A stretch of 64,000 nt of DNA from Doryteuthis pealeii (taxonomy: Eukaryota > Mollusca > Cephalopoda > Myopsida > Loliginidae). Where the stretch lies: NCBI GenBank assembly GCA_023376005.1, contig CM042179.1:19997270-20061269 (forward strand). Direction: 5' to 3'. Of the stretch, positions 1 through 11,179 are shown piece by piece (positions within the stretch are counted from its first letter, which is position 1; each line of letters starts with the position of its first letter). The position numbers and the translations under genes are program-made. The notes below the pieces were generated by a model, which was not told where the DNA came from, searched no databases, and saw only the letters and a list, made by a program, of their open reading frames with translations.

Positions 1-282
1 TCATTAATAATGTACTTCACTGTTTTTCCGAACGAGTTATATGAAGAGACAGATGAAATTAGAGAATGCTTTTGTAATCTGGCCAACGAGCCTTTTAGAG
101 GCGGAAGAAGATGCACACAAAAAATACTTATTTCCTTACATTTTCTCCATAGCATCTTTATGATATAAGAAGAGATATTTAATGTGGTAGAAAAAAACAT
201 GATGACGAATCTTGGTTATGGTGTTACTCCATTCTAGCTGGAAAGAGAATTCTTATTTGGCGAGTATGGTTTTTGGTGGGCT
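1..282. other. Unassigned sequence at the window edge
   Basis: No open frame, repeat partner or RNA gene could be recognised here. It abuts the first direct repeat of the Penelope-like element and may belong to a neighbouring insertion cut by the window edge. Confidence 0.3.
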
Positions 283-466
283 TTCATTTTATGGGTCCCA
301 CTGGCCAGTTTACAGTTTCCATGAAAACAAGACTAATTTTCCGTCCTGAACAAGGGCAGATAATCGAATATTTGTAGATATTTCCTCAACACGTTCGCCA
401 TGGGTCGCAAGAGTGGAGCATCCAGCAAAGATCAAACTCACTATTCCGCAGTACTGGATCTCTCAG
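283..466. repeat. Direct repeat (pLTR-like), left copy
   Basis: This 184-base block is repeated at 1861-2044 in the same orientation with only about five differences by eye. The two copies bracket the Penelope-like coding remnant at 1034-1760. Penelope-like elements commonly carry direct repeats called pseudo-LTRs, produced when copies sit in partial tandem. Calling this pair pLTRs is an inference from that context. Confidence 0.75.
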
Positions 467-512
467 ACTTTAAAAAGAAATTACACCACGATGGGATGCA
501 CTAATTGAATAT

Positions 513-740
513 TTGTATTATCTGCGTTATTCGGACTATTGTCCCCATCTTCATTATTATTTGTACAATGTTTCGGCTGATATGCCCTCCGGCCTTCTTC
601 AGGTATTTCTTGTCGCACTCGGGAACCTTCTTTTGGAACTCGGGAACTTTCTTGTCGTAATCGGGAGCCATCACGGAACTTTGAACCAAACCCTTTATTT
701 AGTCCACGGGGGTATCCTGTTCTCATTCCGCTAACCATAG
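513..740 (+). repeat. Dispersed repeat R-1, plus-strand copy
   Basis: About 220 bases related to 9625-9860 read on the opposite strand. Shared landmarks are a run of short degenerate repeats around ctcgggaacctt, a segment reading ctttatttagtc, and ctaaccat near the end. Its first 80 bases are also the inverted complement of 1709-1790, next to the Penelope remnant, so the block is probably a non-coding part of that element. Open frames across it on the minus strand (85 and 62 codons) are Arg/Ser/Glu-rich translations of the internal short repeats and are not taken as a gene. Confidence 0.6.
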
Positions 741-1033
741 CTGGGGTAGGAGTTGTGTTAACTATTTTTCTATGTTACTGCCTCTACTCAGGATTTAACC
801 CGGAATCCAGAGATAACTGTCACTTAAAACTGTTTTAATCTAACTACCTCATCCACTAGGCCATGTGTCCAATTGGACAATTGAGTGTGAACTTTGGGAA
901 CTTATAAACCTAATGTCTTGTTTTTGGCTAGAATATCTACCTATTCATTTTTATGTATGTTTTTTTTACCTAGACTCATATTGTGTTTTTTTTTCTCTCC
1001 TCAATCTGATCTAGCCTTCTTAATTATGGGTTC

Positions 1034-1760
1034 CTATATTGTATTCATTTCTATGCTAGGTCTACTTAACAGCCCAGTACAGCCTATCATATGTGCTGAT
1101 TCTTTGAGGTGTCTTCTCTTCCAATGTTCTTCTCTATCTATTATTCTAACTTCATCCCATAAGGGCAGATGGTTTCCCTTTTCATTCCATATATGGTCAG
1201 CCATACCCGACTTTTCTATTTCTCCTCGGACCACTGCTTTACGATGTTCTTCTAGTCTTACTTTCAGTGGACGGCATGTTTCACCTTTGTATTCTTTGCC
1301 ACTGCTGCATGGGATGGAATACACACAATTTTTGGTCATGTTGTATTCTGCTGGGCGCTTGACTCGGACGAGATGTTTACGAAGAGTTGAGTCACTCCTG
1401 AATGTTATTCTGATGTTATAGGGATTACATATCTTTTGAATCTTTTCAGCCAAGCCCTTTGACATAGGTTAGACAGACTGTGGTGAGTTTTCGGGTATCA
1501 TCCTCTGTCCTGCTATCCAGATTTATCATAGCCGATGTTATGCTCTCAGGATAATTGTTACGACGGAGGGTCTCTCTTAAGTTGTCCATTTCCTTCTGGT
1601 ATACCTCATCACTGCTGATGGCTTTTGCTCGATGTTGTAAGCAGCGGACGATACCTTTCTTTACATTGTATGGATGGTGGGAATTGAAGTTTAGATACTG
1701 TCCAGTGAAGGAGGGCATATCGCCGAAACGTTGTACAAATAACAATGAAGATGATGACAA
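1034..1760 (-). pseudogene. Penelope-like retroelement, 3' coding remnant (RT C-terminal linker plus GIY-YIG endonuclease)
   Basis: Penelope-like elements encode a reverse transcriptase fused to a C-terminal GIY-YIG nuclease that nicks target DNA. Two overlapping minus-strand frames remain. The upstream frame (1446-1760, 104 codons) has the sequence YLNFNSHHP at residues 22-30, followed by a KKGIV..L..RA pattern, typical of the region just after the RT core. The downstream frame (1034-1465, 143 codons) has the nuclease: VYSIPC at 48-53, YKGET at 59-63, and a conserved Arg and Glu-His in VRLEEH at 69-74. One copy repeats the residues VKGL at the junction, so a single frameshift near 1450-1465 separates the two. 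The catalytic RT motifs upstream are missing, so the element is 5'-truncated and dead. Direct repeats flank it at 283-466 and 1861-2044. The family call is firm; the clade is not determined. Confidence 0.85.
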
Positions 1761-1860
1761 TAGTCCGAATAACGCAGATAATACTAATCATCAAGCCTCA
1801 TCTCAAACATTTAGCGAAATGAATATTTGTATATACGAGAGATTTATATGCATATTTGAA

Positions 1861-2044
1861 TTCATTTTATGGGTCCCACTGGCCAGTTTACAGTTTCCAT
1901 GAAAACAAGACTAATTTTCCGTCCTGAACGAGGGCAGATAATCGAATATTTGTAGATATTTCCTCAACTCGCTCGCCATGGGTCGCAAGAGTGGAGCATC
2001 CAGCAAAGATCAAACTCACTATTCCGCAGTACTGGATCTGCCAG
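1861..2044. repeat. Direct repeat (pLTR-like), right copy
   Basis: Near-identical partner of 283-466. A further short echo lies just outside: the stretch before it (about 1822-1860, containing tatgcatatttgaattcat) recurs at about 2087-2143. This suggests nested or partial tandem copies of the same terminal region. Confidence 0.75.
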
Positions 2045-2144
2045 ATTTGTTTTTTTATCCTTACAATATGATTGGACGCATTAATTGAATATTTATATAT
2101 ACGAGGGTAAAAAAAAGAGAGTTATATGCATATTTGAATTCATC

Positions 2145-3598
2145 AGTGAACCGGAACATATCAAACAATTTTGAATATCTCGAGGGTCGACTGCGCGACC
2201 TTCATATAATTTGTTAACCAATCAGAAGGAATTTTACTGCACATGAGTGAACAGAAATTGTTCTGTGGTTAATCAGTTAGCAGGGAGATATCATATGATA
2301 ATCGAATATACAATGATCGATCAAATAGATTTTCTTTCGGCAAAACATCGCTTCGGAGTGGTATGGCATTTAAATTCAAAATATACTCATCATACTGAAA
2401 CTTCTGAATTTTCTCAAGTGTAAAATCGCCATTTAGACTCATCTTTGAATAAGATTCAGGATAATATTATGTATCATCTGATGGTGGTCCCAGAATAAGG
2501 GTTTGTTGATTGTTTAAAAATGTTAAAAACGCTAAGATAAGTATGTAATGTTCCAAAGATAAAAATGAAAGAAAAACGTTCGTCTTTGTAATCAAATAGT
2601 CATGAAAACATTCATTATATTCAATATTTTCATCGTTGTGAGAAAATGAATTAAATTTCAAATATCATTGTTAGTAATGCTGGATCAATTGTTATTTATA
2701 AAATAGAAGACTGACACCACCAAAACCCTTCCCCAAACTGACACCCCACAGAAAAATTCTTTAGAAGCAATACGAAATATTTCAAGAAAAGTAAGAGCAA
2801 ATCCTTTAATTATTGAAAAGGGTATCCAAGATCCAAGAGCAGATGGAATATCGGATACAGAAAAAATACTGCTAATAAGGAATTGCACAGGAATTATGTA
2901 AAATCCTGTACCCTACAGAAAACAGCTTTATTGAAAAAATATAAGTCCCATTGACTTTGGCTTTTGAGAATCTAAGGAAACCTAATTATTTTTGAAAAGA
3001 CATTCCGATAAAGCGAAACTTTTTGGTCAAAACTCAGTTGATCATAGAAAAAAGATCAATATATATGTAATGAAAATAAAAAGAAAAGAAAAAAGTATTT
3101 AAAAGGTGAAAGTATTATGGTTTAGGTGTTTCTTCTTTTTTTTTTAATGATACGGGAATACTTAGCATGATTGAAGAAAGCTTAAATTAGCTGTGTATTA
3201 AAGAACTTGTGCAGCTAATTTGTTTTGATTGGTGCAACAATTTAAAATTGGATCTTTTGACAAGATAATGAATTAAGTTAGTGGTTTGTTGGGAGAAATG
3301 TAGAGAAACTTCAGTGAATTAATCAAACAATTTTCTTTAAATAGTTGATTTGTATTCTTTTAAATATTTGTGGCTAACATAATTTGATAATAGGTCATTT
3401 TTACAAGATAAACACATACAACATTTTAATTCAAAAAACTATTCGTAAGACAGGTTACTTAGATCTCTCAACACAAAGTCTTTGATATATGATTTACTGA
3501 TTAAAATAGTTATCATGAATAACATTCAAGATTAAGATTCGAGTTATGTGTATTGTTATGACGAATGAATGTATTGTGGATTTAAGATTAACTTAGTT
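2145..3598. other. Intergenic AT-rich sequence
   Basis: No recognisable gene, repeat partner or RNA. Short frames on the minus strand (2467-2661 and 2685-2888) are AT-rich and hydrophobic with no family resemblance, and are treated as chance. Confidence 0.4.
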
Positions 3599-4100
3599 CA
3601 GTAACTCAATTATTGTCAACATTAAAATACACAACAAGATAACATATAATATTTTCTTTCTACCAAAAAATTTCTTTTGTAATGACATTCTTGCTCACAT
3701 ATACCAACATACAAATAACTTTTCTTTATAGTTTAAACATGTTATTCATTTCTTCATGGATGATAAATTCCATTTTGTTATTGTCGCAATAAATTTGTGT
3801 TATCGGGATTATGTTGTTCGCACGCCCAATCATTCATTCTCTTACCTTTCTCGGTAAACAAGCGACTTGATCTACCCCCCCTCTCTCTCCCTCTCTCTTT
3901 GTCTGTCTGTCTGTTTCTCTCTCTCATCAAATCTTCATCCGTGAAGAAATTGATAAAATGTTTAAACTGTAAAAAAAAGTTATTTGTATGTTGGTATATG
4001 TGAGCAAGAATGTCATTACAAAATAAATTTTTTTGTAGAAAGAAAATCTTATATGTGATCTTGTAGTGTGTTTTAATGTTGACAATAATTGGGTTACTTA
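3599..4100. repeat. Long inverted repeat (foldback element)
   Basis: The left arm at about 3599-3771 and the right arm at about 3925-4100 are reverse complements with only scattered mismatches and small indels. Both include the block tgacattcttgctcacatat (on the minus strand in the right arm) and the motif for gtttaaacat. The spacer of about 150 bases holds a pyrimidine-rich run (ctctctccc, then ctgt repeats). Weaker complementarity may extend outward, for example around gtggtttgt near 3281 and its complement near 4187. No transposase is encoded, so this is a non-autonomous foldback or MITE-like element of unknown family. Confidence 0.8.
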
Positions 4101-4970
4101 CTCGGCGAGAATCTTACTTTGCTTAATTCTGTTATCTGGTTTGTCCAAGGATTAATTTATCTTTTCCGGTGTTTTTGTGTGTGTGTGACAAACCACTTTA
4201 ATTGACCTGGCTACGTTGATATATTATAGAAGATTGTAGGTAATATGTGTCTTTAGGCTAGTTGCCAATTGTTATATCTCCCATGGTTTGCCGTGCCTTC
4301 TCTTTGGTCAGTCGTTATCTGATGTGGAAAGTTTTGTTAGCTGTTTTTATAGTAAATCAATTATAGACTTTTGATCTTAATTTTGGTTGAAACATGTTGT
4401 TTTTAGTATCATTTTTTTTGTTTACAACTACGTCCGCAAGATTTTGATTTTTTATTCAATATTGGTCGTATGTAATTTCTTTTTAGACTTGATGCGAGGT
4501 TTATTTTAATTCATCTTATTCATCTATTTTGTTAAAGGTCACAATAAATGAACTCATGACGGTTGTTGTTTTTCTTTTACTAAAGAGAAAAAAAAGGTTT
4601 ACAGTATAATATATAAATAAGCAAGACATATGGAAAAATATTGCTTAAACATAAAATGACAAGACCCATAACCTTTTTAATGAATTATACCACAGAAAAC
4701 AAACAAAAAAGATCAGAGTTAGAGGAGCAAGGGTTTACCTGTGCTAGCAATTGCTTCATTTTTAGGAGAAAACAAAAGACAGTTTAGTTCTTGTGCGTTT
4801 CTAAGTAACAAACAACACCATGAAAAAAAAAAAAAAAAAAAAAGAAAGAAGATGATACTAACAAATGAAAAATTATTTCACGTCAGTAATTGGTCTGTAG
4901 GTCAGAGTTCACGTTTAACAAATACTACGAAGTAAGTTTCTTCGTTTACTTAGAATTTTTTTCCTAATGT
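4101..4970. other. Intergenic AT-rich sequence with an A-run
   Basis: No gene is seen. A homopolymer of about 20 A residues near 4822-4843 could be the tail of an old retroposed sequence, but no body could be identified. The plus frame at 4741-4935 reads through it and is not credible. Confidence 0.35.
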
Positions 4971-5327
4971 ACTAGTACAAAATAAAAATTTTTGCCTGAG
5001 GGGTGGGAGTAAAAAATTCAATGTCAGCGAGTTTGTACCCTAAGTAAGTAAAATCATCAGATTCATTAAAGGATTAAGAAATAAAACAATTTGAAATCTA
5101 AACTTTACATATGTATTAAAATAAAACAAACTATATATAGATATATAATACCAGTCATGTATTTATTAAAACTTGTTTTAAAAAACAATGAGGACTGTCT
5201 AATGTTGCATGTTCAAATTTTGAGTGTATTTATTCTACGTTATGACGATTTTGGGTAATGTGACGTAAGCAGTGACGTAATTTTTATTAGACAAAAACCG
5301 GAAGCGAATCTCCATTATTAATAGATA
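4971..5327. repeat. Dispersed repeat R-3, left copy
   Basis: About 357 bases that recur in the same orientation at 62686-63078 with high identity. Shared blocks include gcctgaggggtgg, gtcagcgagtttgtacccta, and aaaccggaagcgaatctcc at the end. This copy lacks about 40 bases, carrying ccctccgggcgatg, that the right copy keeps near its start. It begins with actag; read on the other strand the element would end in CTAG followed by T, as Helitrons do, but a strong terminal hairpin is not evident. Confidence 0.8.
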
Positions 5328-6960
5328 TCTTTCAACTTAAGTTAATCTGTGGAAAATTGTCTCTTATTCTATTGCACTTATTCTATTTTATTCCTCTGTA
5401 TGTTAAGATTATTCAGCGTTAGTTCTTATCTTCGGTTTCAAAAAGCAGATCGATTATTACAAAGCTTTATTCTCCTTAATCACCTCCTATATAGCACTGT
5501 GATCCCACGCATCAATATCTCCATTTCCATGTAAAAAAAACAAAAACAACAAAAAACAAAAAACGAAAAAAACAAAAAACAAAAACAAACTGTGTCATCG
5601 TATCTCAGCATAAGTGAACTTTTATCCTTTAAAGTAACCCAAATTCTGGGCATTCGATTAGCCTCTACTACAATCTCTTTTAAATGACTGTTCGTTTTAT
5701 TTTCCTGATTCCATGATTGTCTTCATTCAACCATGTGAAACCTTCCGTTCCAAAACATTTGTCTTTCAAATTCTTTCTTGTGCTTTTAGCTACATGTCAT
5801 TTCCGTGTTATTTGTCAATTCATAATTCTGTCTTGTCTCCCTGACCACTCGAGTCACCCCACTTCCAATTAGAGACCTTTCTGGTTCTATGCCCTTATTT
5901 TCTGCTACATGTTACCTTAGGCATCTAATTTTTCGCCGACTTATTTTTGCATCACCCGTCAGCAATAGAATCATATTCATAGAATTCCAAAATACCGTCA
6001 ACCTTTTTTTGTCACGTATTATTGTCCCACCCGTCAGGACAGTATCTTACACACTCCATTAAAAAAATTGTTCATTCGTTTATAAAGCACAAGTCTGACA
6101 CTTTGTGGTGCAAGGAATCCCAGAGTGAAAAAGAAGTTAAATCTGTATTCAATTTTGCATTCAACTTCTCTTTCATTCTCGATTTCCTATATTTAGCTTA
6201 CTGTAAAAAAATAATTCAATGGACCCATACAAATTACATATTTAGAAAGATTATTTTATGTTCTTTCGAACCAAATAAATATTTAAAAGATTGGACCATA
6301 AATAAGCGAGATATTCTGAGCTGAACGGCTTACACTGCGATTTTGTTCATTACGATTTAATAGAGATATTAAAACAATGAAAGATCGGTGCCACGTTTGT
6401 TGCAATCATTATGAAAGGTACTACTAATAAAAATTGATAATAATGAATCACTATCTTTATGTAAAAATAATAAATGAAATATATTATTAAACTTACCAGT
6501 GTATAAAAACAATAACACCAAAATGTCTTTTGTATTTTTCTTTTCATACTTTAGAACAATACTATGTGATAGTAATAGATGTTATTTGTATTTTTTAATG
6601 AAAATGCAATAGTCACGAAGATAAAGGTTTTATGTATGCATATATTTTGTTAGCAATGATGATACAATCATCAGTAGTAATCTAATTATAAATATTTCCA
6701 GTGAATAAATGACAGGGGATGGGACCCTCAAAAGAAAGAAAAAAATACAAATTTAATAAGATTTTCATTAACGTTGAGCCGGTAGAAAGAAGAAAAGTTA
6801 AACAAGATTTTTATATAAGATTTATTTGTATTACTATATAGATCAATATTAATGTTTAGACTCTTTACAATTGATAACGAATTTCACAAAAATAAAAGAT
6901 GAAATATATTCATCATTTAAAAAAGGAAATTCTACTAATTTCATTTCAATGAATATGTTG
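5328..6960. other. Intergenic AT-rich sequence
   Basis: An A-rich low-complexity tract at about 5532-5590 (alternating runs of A broken by single C) may be an old retroposon tail. Frames at 5349-5534, 6022-6324 and 6350-6547 have no motif or homologue that I recognise. Nothing else can be supported. Confidence 0.4.
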
Positions 6961-6961
6961 A

Positions 6962-7520
6962 GTAGAGCAGTTCACATACATCTACAGAAAGCGATGTCAA
7001 AATACGCATAGAAATGACATGGACTGCTATAGACAGGTTATCGATCATATGGAAATCTGATCTCCCTGATAAGATAAAGCGAAACATTTCTTGAGCTGTA
7101 ATCCGTATCATTACTACTCTATGGCTACACCATTTAGATTCTAAAGAAGCGCTTAGAGAAAAAGCTAAATGGAAACTATAAAAGGATGCTGTGTGCTGTC
7201 TTGAACAACTCATAGAAACAGCACCCCAAAAGAAAGCAGATATACGACCACCTGTCCTCTATCACACAAACCATTCAAGTAAGATGATCAAGACATGCTA
7301 GACACTGCTGAAGCAGAGACGAACTCATGTGACATTCTCCCGTGGACACCTACACATGGACACACCAGTGTAGACCGACCAGCAAAAACCTACATAAATA
7401 AGATTTTTACAGATTCTGGATGCTGTGCAGAGGACCCGACAGAGACAGATGGCAAGAGAAAGTCATGGGTATACATGTTATCAGCACGACATGATGATGA
7501 TGATGATGATGGCGGCATCC
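6962..7520 (+). pseudogene. LINE fragment, 3' end of reverse transcriptase ORF (family LINE-B)
   Basis: Non-LTR retrotransposon remnant, colinear and in plus orientation. Across three frames one can read STESDV near 6983, then AWTAIDRLSIIWKSDL-like sequence near 7018-7072, DKIKR, a decayed LLYG region, and WTPTHGHTSV near 7340. It ends in a gat microsatellite at 7494-7513, which is where such elements usually stop. Internal stops and frameshifts abound, so it is dead and strongly 5'-truncated. The only long frame, 7295-7630 (111 codons), starts inside the element and runs past the microsatellite into flanking DNA, so it is not a gene. A second copy of the same region lies at 12164-12650. Similar sequences are frequent in octopus (from memory). 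Confidence 0.75.
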
Positions 7521-8292
7521 ACGGGAATCCTGATTTAATACCGTTTAACTGTGGAATGATTGTAGCGCCAGGAATATGGGGACATTCTATCTACGATGAG
7601 CCAACTTCTCTAGGTTTTTCTTGGCAATAATGGCAAGCGTATAATATAAATATATGAATCCCGGACATATATTGAAAACTGTAGACACTCACAGGTGATG
7701 TGAGAAAGATCGTGACTTCGTCTATGTTTAAAAAAAGGATGACTATTACCCAAAGAAGAGGGACATTGTATTCAATCCAATCCCAATATAACGCTGATGT
7801 CGCCCAACCCCATCAGTCAGCGCACTGCACAACGTACAATGCGTTTCATGTGATTTTGTAGTCATCAACTTATAAGGGTTACCATTATTGACAAAAGTTA
7901 AATGTAAAGAAAAAAGAAAGAAAAAAGGAAAAAGGAAAAAAGAAAGAAATTGGCACGGTAATATGAAAATAAAAAAGGATATTAATTGAGAACTGTAAAT
8001 AGAGAATAGATTATTCAGGATTAAATAGAAAAGTAATTCAAGATAATATTAGAGAAGAGAAAGCTATAAAGAGTATTACAATCCCGTTCAGATTAAAGGG
8101 TAATAATTAATATAAAATTATGACAAGTAAAAATATCAGCGATAATGATTAGCGTTTGATGTTTAATTTAGGTCAATGATTTACGACTAGAATTAGCTGA
8201 AAATTGAGCCGTATTTGAATTCATTTGAGTGTTAGAGTAAATCGTTAAAGATTACGATGATGAAGCTGATATAAACAACTAAAGACATACAA

Positions 8293-8293
<1 letters not shown>
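7521..8293. other. Intergenic sequence
   Basis: No gene or repeat partner was recognised. There is a purine-rich run of aaag and aaaagg repeats at about 7905-7950. Confidence 0.35.

Positions 8294-8377
<84 letters not shown>
8294..8377. repeat. Compound microsatellite (CA)n(TA)n
   Basis: About 32 bases of CA followed by about 52 bases of TA with one phase slip. The 64-codon minus frame running across it is a translation of the repeat. Confidence 0.95.
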
Positions 8378-8990
8378 AGGAAGATTTCAAAACTGGGAGA
8401 TTACAAATTAACGACACAAACGTCACTTTAGCGATTTCAGATCAGGGTGTTATTAGATGTCACCCCCCCCCCGTCCCATGGAGGGCCGATACTGTGGTGA
8501 AACCATTTTCATGATGTTCATCATATACAATGGAATTGGTGCATTTAATTGGGATGTATTTAGTTGGAGTTTCTTTCCAACTGTGAAAACAATGTAATTG
8601 GTTTCCTTCCGTATTAAAGGAATAAAAATGATCGGATAAATTTATGAATTCTAGGGTTTCATTTTTTCTATGCCAAGTGTATTACGAAGTTACTAAATTA
8701 ACTGAATTTGAATTTTAGTGATAAATTAGAAAAATTCGTTACTTCTATTTTAAAAACTTTGACTCAAAAAAACATTTTTTCTCTCTCATAAAAATAGTTT
8801 ATTTCAGATGGCTGACATAAATTGTTTGGCCTACCTGAAGATTCATGGGTTCTACGACGTTTATTAACTAAATTTTGTGATCGGCCAAAATCGTACCCCC
8901 CCCCCCCAATGGGCAATTTTAATACAGCCAAAACGGTAGCTAACCATGAAAAACTAAGGTCATTTTCGGAATCAGAGACGTCACTTGACT
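8378..8990. other. Intergenic sequence with poly-C runs
   Basis: Poly-C runs occur at about 8463-8471 and 8897-8908. No gene or matching repeat could be assigned. Confidence 0.35.
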
Positions 8991-8995
8991 ATTGA

Positions 8996-9062
8996 CAGTT
9001 TCTCGCCTATGCGATTGTTCAAACCAAGTCTTGGTCTGAACAATCGCATAGGTGAGAAACTG
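8996..9062. repeat. Near-perfect hairpin (snap-back element), copy 1
   Basis: Arms of about 33 bases (8996-9028 and 9030-9062) pair with two mismatches around a one-base centre. The arm starts cagtttctcgcctatgcgat. A related hairpin lies at 15049-15127, and both are followed by a similar string (agtaaccaagcgccattga here, agttaccaaaccattga there). This marks them as members of one small family. No coding capacity. Confidence 0.85.
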
Positions 9063-9624
9063 CCAGTAACCAAGCGCCATTGACTTCAGGACCACGCTAC
9101 CTTAACTTATATATAACGGGACTTGGTTACTGACACACATATATATTCAAGTTACTGACATATATATATATATTCAAGTTGTGTCAGTCAAGGTATGTAA
9201 GTTAAGCCATATCAGGCATGCACAAACATCATGGTATACAATGATCAATGGGCCAACGTAAATAGCATTGGTTTCGTGTTACGAAATACTTGAAGTAAAC
9301 ATATTGTAAAAATTGTAACTTAAAAATTATCATCAATGTCTTCTCAACCTTTACAAAATCTCTTGTACCACTCGAACACACATGCACATGAATGTAATAT
9401 ACATTCTCTACGATAAATTTAAGTTATCATACAAAAAATTGTTTTTTTCTTGTTTCCAGGTATAATAAGTCTCCCTTTCTCCTAAATATATTATAGCAAC
9501 AGAGTATGTGTGTGGTATCATATAGGAAAATGATGACGCCATGATGCACAGCCAGGGCAGTGAGATTGTTTAGGGGGACACTAGTTTCAATAATTCCTGT
9601 AGAAAGTACACTAACCTCATATGA
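9063..9624. other. Intergenic sequence with short TA tracts
   Basis: A short direct repeat of ttcaagttactgacatata type is seen at about 9145-9185 around TA tracts. Nothing else was recognised. Confidence 0.35.
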
Positions 9625-9860
9625 ACCTGCTCAAAAATACAGATTATGGTTAGTGGAATGAGAGCAGGATAGACGCGTTGACTAAATAAAGGGTCGAGTT
9701 CGAAGTTCAGTGATGGCTCCCGATTACGACAGGCAGGTTCCCGAGTTCGAAAGGAAGGTTCCCAAGTTCGAGAAGGCTCCCGAGTCCGACAAGAAATACC
9801 TGAATAATGCCGAAATGAAGATGAGGACCGAATAATCCAAATAATACTAATACAGATTAG
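9625..9860 (-). repeat. Dispersed repeat R-1, minus-strand copy
   Basis: Minus-strand counterpart of 513-740, with the same short repeats (cccgagttcgaa, cccgagtccgac on the plus strand) and the same flanking landmarks (ctaaataaaggg, ccgaataatccaaataatac). The 99-codon minus frame at 9570-9869 is an Arg/Glu-rich reading of these repeats. It shows that R-1 is a dispersed element, not a local duplication. Confidence 0.6.
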
Positions 9861-10224
9861 GTACATCACTTCTTGTCAACTGTTTTCTACAATGACAGTC
9901 GCCATCGTTTGGTAGAATAATTAATTTTGTCACATCAACAATTTGTATAACATGATTTCAATATTTTAATTTGGATCCCAAACTCGCAATCATTTATTGA
10001 GTGTGTTGGACCAAAAAGTTTCTTTTGTAAAAGCTCTACCACGTAGCAGGTGAAAGACATGCTGTTAACATCCTGGCACTAGATTCCACAGGAAACCTTT
10101 AGAAGTCTTGAAGATTTCATGCCAGATCACGTATGAGCTGTTTTGCGAGTAAATAGCAGACCGACATTGTATTAAAGCAGGTGATTAGAATGTTTTTGCT
10201 CATCTTCTTATTTATATCCCATAA
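9861..10224. other. Intergenic sequence
   Basis: No feature recognised. Confidence 0.3.
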
Positions 10225-10430
10225 TCAAAGAGGCACTCGCTGTGTAATGGCTATCGCCATAGGAAATGAAAAAGGCGACCCGTGTTCAAATCCTGGACGA
10301 GGCTGTTTGATTTCACATTGTGCTAATACCTTTGGAAAAGGTATGCATCCAACTATTCTTCTTCTATCTATGGGTCAACAGTATAACAGACTCGGCTATT
10401 TAACCTTGGTTAGGCAACCAGTGTAGGAGA
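10225..10430 (+). repeat. tRNA-derived SINE
   Basis: A good Pol III B-box match, gttcaaatcc, lies at 10284-10293, preceded by a weak A-box region near 10245. The body carries acctttggaaaaggtatgca, which resembles acccttgggaaaggtatgaa in the SINE at 23600-23847, so the two share a body module. It is not a tRNA gene because no cloverleaf can be formed. The 81-codon frame here is non-coding. Confidence 0.6.
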
Positions 10431-10469
10431 AGAAAAACTTTGGATTCAAATCTGTTAAACCCCGCTTAA

Positions 10470-10545
10470 GTAATCGACCTTTTGTCACATCCTGCTCGTG
10501 GCGGAGGCGTTAGGTAAATAGATATGTCCCATAATCTATGAGATA
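10470..10545 (+). repeat. SINE tail fragment
   Basis: The string tgtcacatcctgctcgtggc followed by ggcgttaggtaaata matches the tail region of the SINEs at 17843-17985 and 49540-49700. No head with A and B boxes is present in this copy. Confidence 0.45.
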
Positions 10546-11179
10546 ATCGGGATTCCATACCAAGTATCTCACAGGATAATGGAAGGATTAGTTTCTGTTG
10601 ACCATATTCTCTCCAAACATGTGACAAGTTATACTGTTTTACATGGTACCAGTAGCAAGGAATAACCCTTGACCTGATATACAACTGGTTCACTTTGACT
10701 AGTTGTCATACCAAGACTATTATTTACCCATAGCTGAGGATGAAAGAGAAGGATCTCTACCTTTCCAAAGAGTATCAGCTTCAAGTGAAACGCAAATATC
10801 CGTGTCCATGATTTGAATTCTGCTCGTTGAGGCCATTTTCTATTATGGTGAACAGTAAACGTATGATGTAATGGTTATCATATGCACATGCATATGATTA
10901 TGACATAATGCCTTTGTTTTTTATGTTTTGAAAAATTATTATCTGAAGTGTTTTCTTTAAATTGATTTGATTACTAAATATTCTCTTTTTAAATTCAGCT
11001 GATTTGTCATTTCTTTCAATTACCTTTCAATTCAACAATTCTTCTCTCTCACACGAAAGAATACACACGAAAAGTCTTTATCACAGCATTTGGGAATGTT
11101 ACAGTGGTAACGTAGATATTGTAGCGAATTATGCATAAAGAGTTAGTAACGAAATGTAGCTCAAAATTAGGTATTTACC
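10546..11179. other. Intergenic sequence
   Basis: No gene, RNA or repeat partner recognised. Confidence 0.3.

Noticed and set aside
894..1421. 175-codon plus-strand frame
   Set aside because: It is the antisense of the Penelope-like nuclease and linker, and has no family of its own.
7295..7630. 111-codon plus frame as a host gene
   Set aside because: Its first half is the decayed LINE end (PWTPTHGHTSV) and its middle is a gat microsatellite giving poly-Asp; the rest is flanking DNA.
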